NCBI GenBank assembly: GCA_902789245.1
Contig: CADAND010000003.1
Coordinates: forward strand, 62,001 to 126,000
From: an uncultured Bacteroidia bacterium
Lineage (GTDB): Bacteria; Bacteroidota; Bacteroidia; Bacteroidales; UBA932
Direction: 5' to 3'
Length of the DNA stretch: 64,000 nucleotides
The notes beneath the pieces were generated by a model. That model searched no databases, was not told the origin of the DNA, and worked only from the letters and a program-made list of their open reading frames with translations. A program made the translations under genes and the position numbers. Below are positions 8,396 through 14,822 of the stretch, in pieces; the first letter of the stretch is position 1; every line of letters begins with the position of its first letter.

Positions 8396-10030
8396 ATGAA
8401 AAGAATATATATCGCTTTGTCTCTCGCAGCGCTCTTGCTGACGCTCGGCGCCTGCCAGAAGAACCTCGATATTCCTCAGAAGAGCGTTCTTTCCACTGAG
8501 GATTTCTACGCGAACGCTACCGCTGAAGATGCGGAAGCCCTGATCGGCAGCGTCTACCATCTGTATTGGGGCGGCCGCGACGTGACCTGCGTCAACGGCA
8601 TCGAGAAGATCATGTTCCTGAACGCCCTCGATGACGACCACTATCCTGGTGGCGGTTCCTTCACCGACAACGCCAACAACTTCCAGGATGCCGGCAACTA
8701 CAACGTTACCTCTGCCGACGCCGCTCCGAAGATTATGTACAAGGGCGTGTACAGCGTCATCTATCACTGCAACCTGATCCTTGAGAAGATCCCCGAGTCC
8801 AACGACGCCCGCATCGCCCGCGTCAAGGCCGAGGCCAACTTCCTCCGCGCCCTGGCGATGTTCGACGCCGTCCGCTGGTGGGGTACCCCGCCGCTTGCGG
8901 ATCACCTTCTCTCCCAGGATGAGTACTACCAGTCCAACACGCCGACCGACGAATCCATCAAGTGGATTCTCGCCCAGATGAAGGAAGCTGCCGAGCAGCT
9001 GCCCGCCATCAGCGGCAAGGGCCAGCAGGCGAAGTTCGGTGCCCGTATCTCCAAGCACGCGGCCCTCGCTTATCGTGGCAAGGTGGGTCTCTGGTATGGC
9101 CAGAAGTTCAACGATCAGGCCATCCTGAAAGAGGCGGCCGCTGACCTCAAGACGGTCATCGATTCCGGTCTCTACGGCCTGGTCTCCGATATGTTCCTCA
9201 TTGAGCGCCAGGCTGGCGACTTCTGCGAGGAGTACCTCTTCGAGCACAATTCCGGCGACAATGACGGTTTCCCCGGCGATCCGAACAATGACCTCCGTCA
9301 CACGTGGACCGGCTGGCCGAGCAGCATTGCGCTTCCGAGCTGCTTCTTCGGCGGCTGGGGCTGGAACGCTGTGTCCAAGGATTTCGGCGAGTTCCTGGCA
9401 GAACACGAAGGTGGCGTCGACATGCCGCGCTTCAAGTCCACGATCCACACCTACGAGCAGGTTCTCGACATGGACTATGCCGCTGGCGTGACGCCCGGTG
9501 TCAAGTCGGTCGTTTACCACAATGCCGGTTACTTCACCTTCCGTGGCTGCGGATTCCTTCCCGAAGCTTACGAAGGAACGAGCCCGCCTTTCTGGAAGTG
9601 GTACAAGGCCAACACCCCGATGCTCCGCTATGCGGAAGTGCTCCTCCTCTACGCCGAGGCGAAGTTCCTTCTCGACAAGGATGCCGACGGCACTGGCCTG
9701 AAGGCTCTCAACGAGGTACGTGAGCGCGCCCAGCTTGCGCCTGTCGCCGCCCTGACCTACCAGATCATCAAGGACGAGCGTCGTGCTGAGCTCTTCTGTG
9801 AGCAGGAGCGCTACTTCGACCTGGTTCGCTGGGGTGACGCCCCGACCGTGCTGGCGAACAAGGGTAAGACCTACTACAAGTTCTACGGTTACAAGGCCGG
9901 CACCACCGACTGGAATGTGGAAGCGGTGCCCGGTTCCGGCAAGGGCTGGCAGGACAAGTACAACCTCCTCCCGTTCCCGTTCGAGCAGACGACTGCCAAC
10001 CCGAACCTGAAGCAGAACCCCGGCTGGTGA
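8396..10030 (+). CDS. susD: SusD/RagB-family glycan-binding outer-membrane lipoprotein
   Basis: This is a 544-residue lipoprotein with lipobox LTLGAC (Cys about residue 20). The helical TPR-like SusD fold is indicated by the N-terminal ILEKIPES...RVKAEANFLRALAMFDAVRWWG region and the C-terminal SusD/RagB block LRYAEVLLLYAEAKF...LNEVRERAQL...IIKDERRAELFCEQERYFDLVRWG. It forms the lid of the SusC barrel and captures the glycan at the cell surface. Its position 12 nt after susC fits one operon. The substrate cannot be deduced, although the downstream GH43-like protein suggests an arabinose- or xylose-containing polymer. Confidence 0.96.
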   Translation: MKRIYIALSLAALLLTLGACQKNLDIPQKSVLSTEDFYANATAEDAEALIGSVYHLYWGGRDVTCVNGIEKIMFLNALDDDHYPGGGSFTDNANNFQDAGNYNVTSADAAPKIMYKGVYSVIYHCNLILEKIPESNDARIARVKAEANFLRALAMFDAVRWWGTPPLADHLLSQDEYYQSNTPTDESIKWILAQMKEAAEQLPAISGKGQQAKFGARISKHAALAYRGKVGLWYGQKFNDQAILKEAAADLKTVIDSGLYGLVSDMFLIERQAGDFCEEYLFEHNSGDNDGFPGDPNNDLRHTWTGWPSSIALPSCFFGGWGWNAVSKDFGEFLAEHEGGVDMPRFKSTIHTYEQVLDMDYAAGVTPGVKSVVYHNAGYFTFRGCGFLPEAYEGTSPPFWKWYKANTPMLRYAEVLLLYAEAKFLLDKDADGTGLKALNEVRERAQLAPVAALTYQIIKDERRAELFCEQERYFDLVRWGDAPTVLANKGKTYYKFYGYKAGTTDWNVEAVPGSGKGWQDKYNLLPFPFEQTTANPNLKQNPGW

Positions 10031-10048
10031 TACTAAAAAGAAAAGTAT

Positions 10049-10056
10049 TATATTTG
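10049..10056 (+). promoter_or_regulatory. -7 box TATATTTG just before the GH43-like gene
   Basis: A perfect TAnnTTTG ends 4 nt before the ATG at 10061, in the 30-nt gap after susD. If active, it would give the GH43-like gene its own leaderless transcript in addition to read-through from susC. No TTTG was found at the usual distance. Confidence 0.45.
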
Positions 10057-10060
10057 TCGA

Positions 10061-11224
10061 ATGAAAATCAATGTATTAACCTCCTTTGCCCTCGCCGCGA
10101 CAATGCTCGCGGCGTGCGGCACCAACGCCCCGGCTCCGACCGTGACCGAACCGGTCAAGATCGAACCCGGTGAGCAGGCTCCGCTGGCCGACCCCGGCCA
10201 GAAGAATTTCGGCGGCTCCGCCATTGTCAACCGTGACACGACCGGCATGGCCGAGCGTATGCGTCGCATGCGTGAAGAGCAGAACCGCATCCGCACCGTG
10301 CACTTCAACGATCTGTCGATGAGCGATCCGTTCATCTACCCGGATCCGGAGACGAAGACCTACTACCTGACCAGCTCCGGCGGCCGTCAGTACCGCAGCA
10401 AGGACCTCGTTATGTGGGAGGGCCCGTACAATGTGGTCGACCTGAGTGGCACCTGGTGCGAGAAGGCTGGCTTTGCCGCCGCCGCCGAGATCCACAAGAT
10501 CGGAGACTACTATTACTACGCTGGTACCTGGAGCGACCACAGCGACCTCATCCAGCAGGTCCCGCGTCGTTACAATGTGCCTCACAACCAGACTTATCTG
10601 CTCCGTTCCGAGAGCCCGGAAGGCCCGTTCGTGCCCTTCTCCGTCACGCCTGGCTATGACTACCAGCCGCACGAGTGGGACTGCATCGACGGTACCCTTT
10701 ACGAGGAGGACGGTCACATCTACATGATCTTCGTCCACGAGTGGACCCAGATCATCGACGGTACGATGGACTACATCGAGCTGTCCCAGGATCTGACCCA
10801 CACCATCTCCCCTTGGCCTGTCACGATGTTCCGTGCTTCCGAGGCTCCTTCCTGCGGCGAAATGAACGGTCTGGGTGAAGCCACCTTCGGCCTCAAGATG
10901 CCGGGTTGGGTGACCGACGGTCCTCAGATGTTCCGCACGAAGACCGGCCGCCTGGGTATGTTCTGGTCCACTTGGGGCAAGGAGCGTTACCTCCAGGAAG
11001 TTTGCTACTCCGAGTCCGGCACCATCGCCGGTCCGTGGGTGCAGGAACCGGAACCGTTCCTCGGAAACAACTCCGGTCACGGTATGCTGTTCCGTACCTT
11101 CGACGGCGAGCTCCGCTATGTGGTGCACCATGTCGAGGGTAACGGTCCCCGCAAGCCGCAGTACTGGACGGTCGACGACTCCGGCGACAAGCTCAAGCTC
11201 GGCAAGCAGATTATCCTGAAATAA
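10061..11224 (+). CDS. GH43-like five-bladed beta-propeller lipoprotein
   Basis: This 387-residue lipoprotein has lipobox MLAAC. The domain (about 85-385) shows GH43/GH32-superfamily propeller features: a first-blade SMSDPFIYPDPETKTYYLTSS with the candidate catalytic-base Asp, WDCIDGTLYEEDGHIYMIF with a second Asp, VTDGPQMFRTKTGRLGMFWS, and a late SGHGMLFRTFDGELRYVVHH with its conserved His. In classical GH43 enzymes the general acid sits in a (T/S)EGP motif. Here the motif is TDGP, a form I associate with some Bacteroidota members. It probably trims side chains from the imported or surface glycan; the substrate is not predictable. It is the last gene of the susCD locus. Confidence 0.8.
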   Translation: MKINVLTSFALAATMLAACGTNAPAPTVTEPVKIEPGEQAPLADPGQKNFGGSAIVNRDTTGMAERMRRMREEQNRIRTVHFNDLSMSDPFIYPDPETKTYYLTSSGGRQYRSKDLVMWEGPYNVVDLSGTWCEKAGFAAAAEIHKIGDYYYYAGTWSDHSDLIQQVPRRYNVPHNQTYLLRSESPEGPFVPFSVTPGYDYQPHEWDCIDGTLYEEDGHIYMIFVHEWTQIIDGTMDYIELSQDLTHTISPWPVTMFRASEAPSCGEMNGLGEATFGLKMPGWVTDGPQMFRTKTGRLGMFWSTWGKERYLQEVCYSESGTIAGPWVQEPEPFLGNNSGHGMLFRTFDGELRYVVHHVEGNGPRKPQYWTVDDSGDKLKLGKQIILK

Positions 11225-11265
11225 TCGAAAGTATTTGGTTAAATAAATAGGTTCGAATTGTGGAG

Positions 11266-11295
11266 ACAGGAGGCATCCGTGAGGGTGCCTCCTGT
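11266..11295 (+). terminator. Strong hairpin after the GH43-like gene
   Basis: A perfect 10-bp stem (ACAGGAGGCA / TGCCTCCTGT) with a 10-nt loop lies 42 nt after the stop codon. No U-run follows, so it may be a 3'-end stabilising or rho-assisted structure and not a classical intrinsic terminator. Confidence 0.6.
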
Positions 11296-11308
11296 TGCCA
11301 TTAATTAC

Positions 11309-11351
11309 CGGGGGCCTAATCCCCCGGACCCCCTGCGTCGCGTTGCTCCGA
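11309..11351 (+). repeat. Repeat family III, copy 1
   Basis: The element reads GGGGGCCTAATCCCCCGGAC, then CCCCTGCGTCGCGTTGCTCC. Two related copies lie at 25116-25158 and 60580-60622, all on the same strand and all intergenic. The common core is a G-run/C-run dyad, a C-run, then GTCGCTGCGCTCCGA. Confidence 0.65.
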
Positions 11352-11387
11352 CCTACCCTCATCCGTCATTCGTCGGCCCCTTCCCGT

Positions 11388-11415
11388 CATTCGCCGGCCC
11401 CGACCGGCGAATCTC
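11388..11415 (+). repeat. REP-like palindrome TTCGCCGG/CCGGCGAA, copy 1
   Basis: The palindrome has arms TTCGCCGG and CCGGCGAA, preceded by CA and followed by TCTC. A degenerate half copy (GTCATTCGTCGGCCCC) lies just upstream at 11366-11381. Full copies occur at 21399-21422 and 32411-32438, each next to the 104-nt element. Confidence 0.75.
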
Positions 11416-11420
11416 ACACT

Positions 11421-11600
11421 GCCAGGGGCACCAGAGGCTATTTTTGCCCCGCGCAACGCAATATATTGTTCGCCAGGGGCAAATTCGTGCTATTTTGCCC
11501 CTGGGAGGATGCTGCCGGGCACAAAATGGGGTGCTGGTGTGCCCGGGAAACGAAATAAAGGCGTCCCGGGAACAAATAAGGCTGTTTTTGTGCCCGGCCA
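11421..11600. repeat. Array of four related hairpins
   Basis: Four imperfect inverted repeats follow one another at about 42-51-nt spacing. Stems are 11425-11430/11445-11450 (GGGGCA), 11473-11483/11494-11504 (CCAGGGGCAAA, perfect 11 bp), 11515-11523/11538-11546 (CCGGGCACA, perfect 9 bp) and 11566-11576/11587-11597 (CCGGGAACAAA, one mismatch). Loops share a G-GCT core. The arms differ between units but stay paired, so structure is conserved over sequence. No coding capacity is apparent. Confidence 0.7.
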
Positions 11601-11623
11601 GGACCCATTTCCGTCCGGTGCTT

Positions 11624-11808
11624 CCGGCAGAGTCGGCAGGGCTTCGACTGTCCAAGCAAAAAAATGCTTGTCCAGCCGCACCCTGCCGCCTAATCTGCCT
11701 CCAGCACCTGCGGCAGCCGCTCCCCACGCACGGCCCTCGCACACCCCCCGACAGCACAGGCAAACGGGCGCGGGCTCTCGCACATCCTCCCCGCCGGCTG
11801 CCGCAAAC
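11624..11808 (-). repeat. 185-nt structured element (family II), copy 1, inverted
   Basis: Read on the minus strand, this 185-nt stretch aligns along its whole length with 14188-14372. It starts GTTTGCGGCAGCCGG, includes GTCGGGGG, then CGGCAGGGT and a hairpin with a T-only loop (CAAGCA-T6-TGCTTG). Arms differ between the copies while base pairing is kept. The region from 11225 to 11949 has no credible gene; it consists of the repeats listed here. Confidence 0.75.
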
Positions 11809-11949
11809 AAAAAAGAGTATCACACCCTCGCGGGAATGATGCTCTCCATAGTTTGCATAAAAAGATAATGACTTTCTCTTGAAATACAAGAAATACCGCC
11901 ACCCCGTTGAAGAGATGGCGGCTATTTCATGGTCGAACGGCCCGACAGG

Positions 11950-13254
11950 TCAGAATGCGAGGACGGCGCGGACGTACCAGGGATCGCTCGTGAATCCGAA
12001 AGACGCTGTGGTTTCGGTGAAATCCACGCGGGCGCCTTCCGTACAGATATAGCGATTAGACATCAGTGTGCCTCCTGCGTTGTTCAACGCCGACTGAAGA
12101 CCGCTGCAGTCGATTGAACCGCTGGGAGAATCGGTGTATGTCCAGCTGCTGCCGCATCCGATGAAAAGATACTGCCAGTCCTTGCGCGACGGCAATCTCC
12201 AGGTGCCGCCCGGAACGGCCGTCTTTCCGGCACAAGTTGTCGTAGCCTCACTCAAATCCATTTTCGCCTTGTTACTCTCGTCATTCAGTGCGACGGCAAC
12301 GCCATGCGTGCAGTCCGATTCAGTTCCCACATAGCCGATCATGGCCACGCCGGAGGTGCCGAAGGCCGTTGCTATGTCTGCATTCGGATAGATGTTCCCG
12401 TCGGCACCGATCAACTGGCCGATATCACCCGCCACGGCGTTTTCGATGGCTGCCGACGTCAGGGCGAGACCGGTGGAGGTGTATGTCTTGCCGGAAGCCA
12501 GCGAGACGCTCGCCGCCGTCTTGCGATAGACGCCCGTGGCGGTCTTGGCCGTGACGCTGACGGGCTGGGCATTGATGATGTCGCCGTACATGGCCACATA
12601 GATGTTGCTCAGCGACGTGGGGGTGACGATGTACGTCATGCTGTTGACGGGGAAGTCGATGGCGAGCTTCGTGACGGCGCTGGTGATGTCTTCCGTGCCG
12701 TCGGTGAACGAGAACTTCCAGATGCTCATGGCGGGCATCATCGTCACGTCAGGCAGGGTGACGACCGAATCGAAGACGAACATCGTCTCCGTGCCGGAGA
12801 TGGCGGCGAAGTTGGCTTTGATGTCGTCCAGCGTGCCTGTCTGGTCGTTGGCGGGATCCTTCAGGTCGTTGAAGAAGTTGGCGGGGTAGCCGAAGGTGAT
12901 GCTACCGCCATTCTTCGGGTTGGTCAGCGTCAGCGTGATCGTGGCGGCCTTCGTTGTGGGATCGACGGCGGTTACCGTTGCCGTAGTCTCTTCCGGGGCA
13001 TCGCCGATGTTGGTGTACAGCACCCAGATCTGGTCGCCCACCTCCCATGCTGCGCTGATGGAGCCGTCTCCGTTGTCAGTCATCGTGCTGCGGGTCTCGA
13101 CCCCGCCCTTCGGCGAGAGCGTCGTGGTCAGCGTATAGGTATGGGCCTGCGGTGTAGGCGTAAGCTTGTCTTTGTTCGAGCAGGCCAACAAGGTGGCAAC
13201 CGTCAGTGCGAGGGCCGCCATCCCAATGATATGATCCATTGTTTTCATCGTCAT
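11950..13254 (-). CDS. Fimbrillin-like lipoprotein with C-terminal FISUMP-type domain
   Basis: The protein has 434 residues, or 432 if the start is the ATG at 13248, which gives a cleaner signal peptide. The lipobox is ATLLAC. The N-terminal half (about 35-290) resembles Bacteroidales fimbrillin-like (FimB/Mfa2/FimA-type) beta-sandwich proteins: ETRSTMTDNGDGSISAAWEV, DQIWVLYT, and a final SGKTYTSTGLAL. The C-terminal part (about 295-434) resembles the FISUMP/DUF1566 C-type-lectin-like module: GDIGQLIGADGNIYP, AMIGYVG, PGGTWRLPSRKDWQYL, WYVRAVLAF. It should be surface exposed and may serve as a fimbrial or adhesin-like subunit. Its upstream partner is a 45-residue peptide gene on the same strand. 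Confidence 0.75.
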   Translation of the reverse strand: MTMKTMDHIIGMAALALTVATLLACSNKDKLTPTPQAHTYTLTTTLSPKGGVETRSTMTDNGDGSISAAWEVGDQIWVLYTNIGDAPEETTATVTAVDPTTKAATITLTLTNPKNGGSITFGYPANFFNDLKDPANDQTGTLDDIKANFAAISGTETMFVFDSVVTLPDVTMMPAMSIWKFSFTDGTEDITSAVTKLAIDFPVNSMTYIVTPTSLSNIYVAMYGDIINAQPVSVTAKTATGVYRKTAASVSLASGKTYTSTGLALTSAAIENAVAGDIGQLIGADGNIYPNADIATAFGTSGVAMIGYVGTESDCTHGVAVALNDESNKAKMDLSEATTTCAGKTAVPGGTWRLPSRKDWQYLFIGCGSSWTYTDSPSGSIDCSGLQSALNNAGGTLMSNRYICTEGARVDFTETTASFGFTSDPWYVRAVLAF

Positions 13255-13267
13255 GTCATTTTAGGGG

Positions 13268-13405
13268 TTAAGGATTAAACGGATCACCGCCGCCGGGATA
13301 ACCGGGCATTCCGGGCACGTCGCCGCTGGCACAGATGAGGCCTTCGGACTTGACATAGATGACCTCGATGGTCGGGCCCACATAAGGCTTTTTGTTATCT
13401 TCCAT
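13268..13405 (-). CDS. 45-residue Gly/Pro-rich peptide with a CASG motif
   Basis: The short reading frame starts at ATG 13405 and stops at 13268, 13 nt before the fimbrillin-like gene. The product starts MEDNKKPYVGPTIEVIYVKS, then has EGLICASGDVPG and a Gly/Pro-rich tail ending GGGDPFNP. I recall small Bacteroidales proteins with the same plan (charged start, P-x-(I/V)-E-V core, one Cys followed by Ala-Ser-Gly, Gly/Pro tail) next to surface lipoproteins, but know of no function. There is no signal peptide. The tight co-directional spacing and the recognisable plan argue that it is real. Confidence 0.6.
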   Translation of the reverse strand: MEDNKKPYVGPTIEVIYVKSEGLICASGDVPGMPGYPGGGDPFNP

Positions 13406-13437
13406 ATAGTAATGCACTAAGTTCTATTCTAACAATT

Positions 13438-13445
13438 CGAATATA
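13438..13445 (-). promoter_or_regulatory. Possible -7 box TATATTCG of the peptide/fimbrillin operon
   Basis: Seven of eight consensus positions match, with C in place of the last T, 32 nt before the peptide start. No -33 element is visible. Confidence 0.35.
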
Positions 13446-13542
13446 CGCATAATTCCTAATCATTTGTCCATTCTGCGTCTACAAATTGTCCTGTGAGAGT
13501 CAAAATTTTTTCGTATTTTTACGATGTAATACACTGGAACTA

Positions 13543-13842
13543 ATGAGGTATAGTTATTCTAATACCATTGTTTATAACAATTTCCCCTGGCCGTCTCTTA
13601 ATGCAGCACAGGAGATATAAATAAAGCATTCAGCTCAGGCTATTCTGGATGCGCGGGCATTATATCCTGGCAGCACATTGTCGGATTTATACGATGAACT
13701 CGCTATGCCAGCAGAGCTTCGGAAAGCCCACCGGGCCAACGACGCTGCCGTGATGGAGGCCTATGGATTCCGCAAAGATATGACGGAAGCGGAGATCGTT
13801 GCGGAGCTGTTCAAGATGTACCAGAAACTAACGGCCCAATAG
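13543..13842 (+). pseudogene. Decayed C-terminal end of an MmeI-like DNA methyltransferase
   Basis: The frame reads YSNTIVYNNFPWPSLNAAQE, an in-frame TAA at 13618-13620, then AQAILDARALYPGSTLSDLY...MPAELRKAHRANDAAVMEAYGF...EIVAELFKMYQKLTAQ and TAG. This is the typical C-terminus of large class I SAM-dependent DNA methyltransferases of the MmeI/YeeA type (COG1002), enzymes of about 900 residues or more. The catalytic N-terminal part is absent upstream and the remainder is interrupted by a stop, so no activity is possible. It marks a lost restriction-modification or defence gene in this island. Confidence 0.75.
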
Positions 13843-13843
13843 T

Positions 13844-14149
13844 ATGGCGGAAGGCAAAATACCTCGGTCCGAACTCGAGGCCTTGGCCAGACAAGCCTAT
13901 GACTGGCTGAAAAAGCGTCGGAGTAAGCGGGAGATTTCCGTCTTCGAAGTCTTGATGAAGATCAAGGGGTACAAATGGGGAGACAAAGAGCTTAAAGAGC
14001 TGAAGGATGAGGATTTGTTCTTTTTTGAGGACACGCTTCTCGAGATGATCGAGGAAGAGAATGAATATGTAGCTGATTTCTCAGCATACGAAAACCAATG
14101 TGTAGGCATGCCCTACAGCATCCCGTTTGTCTTCCGGAAGAAAGCCTGA
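13844..14149 (+). CDS. Small charged protein of unknown function (101 aa)
   Basis: The ATG lies 1 nt after the stop codon of the methyltransferase remnant, so the two were probably co-transcribed. The 101-residue product is highly charged and helical in appearance (LARQAYDWLKKRRSKREISV, then GDKELKELKDEDLFFFEDTL and LEMIEEENEYVADFSAYEN), without signal peptide or membrane segment. I do not recognise a family. Its frame is intact although its upstream neighbour is destroyed. It may have been an accessory protein of the lost methyltransferase, or it may now be an orphan. Base composition is lower in GC than the flanking core genes. Confidence 0.6.
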   Translation: MAEGKIPRSELEALARQAYDWLKKRRSKREISVFEVLMKIKGYKWGDKELKELKDEDLFFFEDTLLEMIEEENEYVADFSAYENQCVGMPYSIPFVFRKKA

Positions 14150-14187
14150 GGCTTCGATCATCCTTCCCGGATAGCACGGCCGCTGCC

Positions 14188-14372
14188 GTTTTGCGTCAGC
14201 CGGTGGGGGAGGCGTGCGGGGGCCTGTGGACGTTTACCTGCGCCGTCGGGGGCCGCGGGGAGCGTGGGCGGGAACGGCTGACGCGGGCCTTCGGAGCCGG
14301 TTAGAGCGGCAGGGTGGCGGCGTGCAAGCATTTTTTTTGCTTGCACGCCGGCAGCCCTGTCGATCCCGGCGG
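14188..14372 (+). repeat. 185-nt structured element (family II), copy 2
   Basis: This is the direct-strand partner of 11624-11808. It contains a perfect 12-bp hairpin at 14319-14330/14338-14349 (GGCGTGCAAGCA / TGCTTGCACGCC) with a loop of seven T, extended by imperfect pairing to CAGGG/CCCTG. The rest of 14150-14555 holds degenerate hairpins (for example GGACACCT at 14419-14426 with AGGTGTCC at 14465-14472) that recall the array at 11421-11600, and no gene. Confidence 0.75.
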
Positions 14373-14556
14373 AGAAGGATAGGTGTACAGAAAATCTCCA
14401 TTCTGCGCAGTTTTTTTTGGACACCTCCCCCTGGTTTTTGCCGAAATGCGGTGTCTTGGCCGACAGGTGTCCACTTTTATTGCACCAGAGGCCGATTTTG
14501 TGGATACTTGTCTCTGCTGGGCATGCAGGACAGCTGTAGGGGTATCATAAACGAAG

Positions 14557-14582
14557 AAAGCCAGTCGAAATCGACTGGCTTT
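14557..14582 (-). terminator. Hairpin terminator of tRNA-Gly
   Basis: A 12-bp perfect stem (AAAGCCAGTCGA / TCGACTGGCTTT) starts 3 nt beyond the tRNA 3' end. Its own U-rich arm is followed by CTTCG on the minus strand; the plus strand has the longer T-run. Confidence 0.75.
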
Positions 14583-14585
14583 TTC

Positions 14586-14661
14586 TGGAGCGGAAAACGG
14601 GGCTCGGACCCGCGACCTCAACCTTGGCAAGGTTGCGCTCTACCAACTGAGCTATTTCCGC
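14586..14661 (-). tRNA. tRNA-Gly (GCC)
   Basis: On the minus strand the 76-nt sequence folds as a standard tRNA: acceptor GCGGAAA/TTTCCGC, D arm GCTC...GAGC, anticodon arm CAACC-TTGCCAA-GGTTG with anticodon GCC, and T arm GCGGG-TCCGAGC-CCCGT. The CCA end is encoded (14586-14588). It is the boundary between the accessory island and core genes, a position often used as an integration site, although no attachment-site duplication was found. Confidence 0.95.
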
Positions 14662-14689
14662 AAAACCCTATTGCTTAGCGTTGGGATTG

Positions 14690-14697
14690 CAAAGATA
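14690..14697 (-). promoter_or_regulatory. tRNA-Gly promoter with CARYCC discriminator
   Basis: The minus strand reads TTTG (14717-14720), 19 nt, TATCTTTG, then CAATCCC. The same arrangement occurs at the rpsL, rplC and tRNA-Leu promoters. Confidence 0.75.
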
Positions 14698-14751
14698 GAC
14701 ACATTTTTTGAATCGCCAAAATTTTTTTACGTTTTTTCGCATGCGTTTTTG

Positions 14752-14782
14752 CTGACAATTTGTCAGTGGCTCAACATTTGAG
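14752..14782. promoter_or_regulatory. Two adjacent palindromes before clpB, possible operators
   Basis: CTGACAATTTGTCAG (14752-14766, 7+1+7, perfect) is followed after 3 nt by CTCAACATTTGAG (14770-14782, 5+3+5, perfect). Both lie 40-70 nt upstream of the clpB start in an otherwise A/T-rich leader. They are candidates for a heat- or stress-responsive repressor site. No consensus -7 box was seen here apart from TACGTTTT at 14728-14735. Confidence 0.45.
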
Positions 14783-14822
14783 CGCTGTCCTCCCAGACCC
14801 TCTAATGGGCCGACGATAAAAT

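Noticed and set aside
5303-9520. Very long open frame on the minus strand across susC and susD
   Set aside because: It is the antisense of two certain genes in GC-rich DNA with strong codon bias. The product has no domain, signal or promoter, and is rich in Val/Gly/Asp as expected of a shadow frame.
10061-11224. Inactive GH43 because of TDGP instead of TEGP
   Set aside because: I recall the TDGP form in many apparently normal Bacteroidota members; without a structure the loss of the acid cannot be claimed.
11421-11600. Possible CRISPR array
   Set aside because: The units vary in sequence and length and lack constant repeats separated by equal spacers; no cas genes are present.
11258-11889. 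Several overlapping frames of 100-190 codons in the repeat cluster
   Set aside because: They run through palindromic repeats, are rich in Pro/Arg/Ala in every frame, and have no promoter or conserved motif.
14380-14560. tRNA-Gly as a used integration site (att)
   Set aside because: No duplicated tRNA fragment and no integrase were found on the accessory side, so only the position is suggestive.
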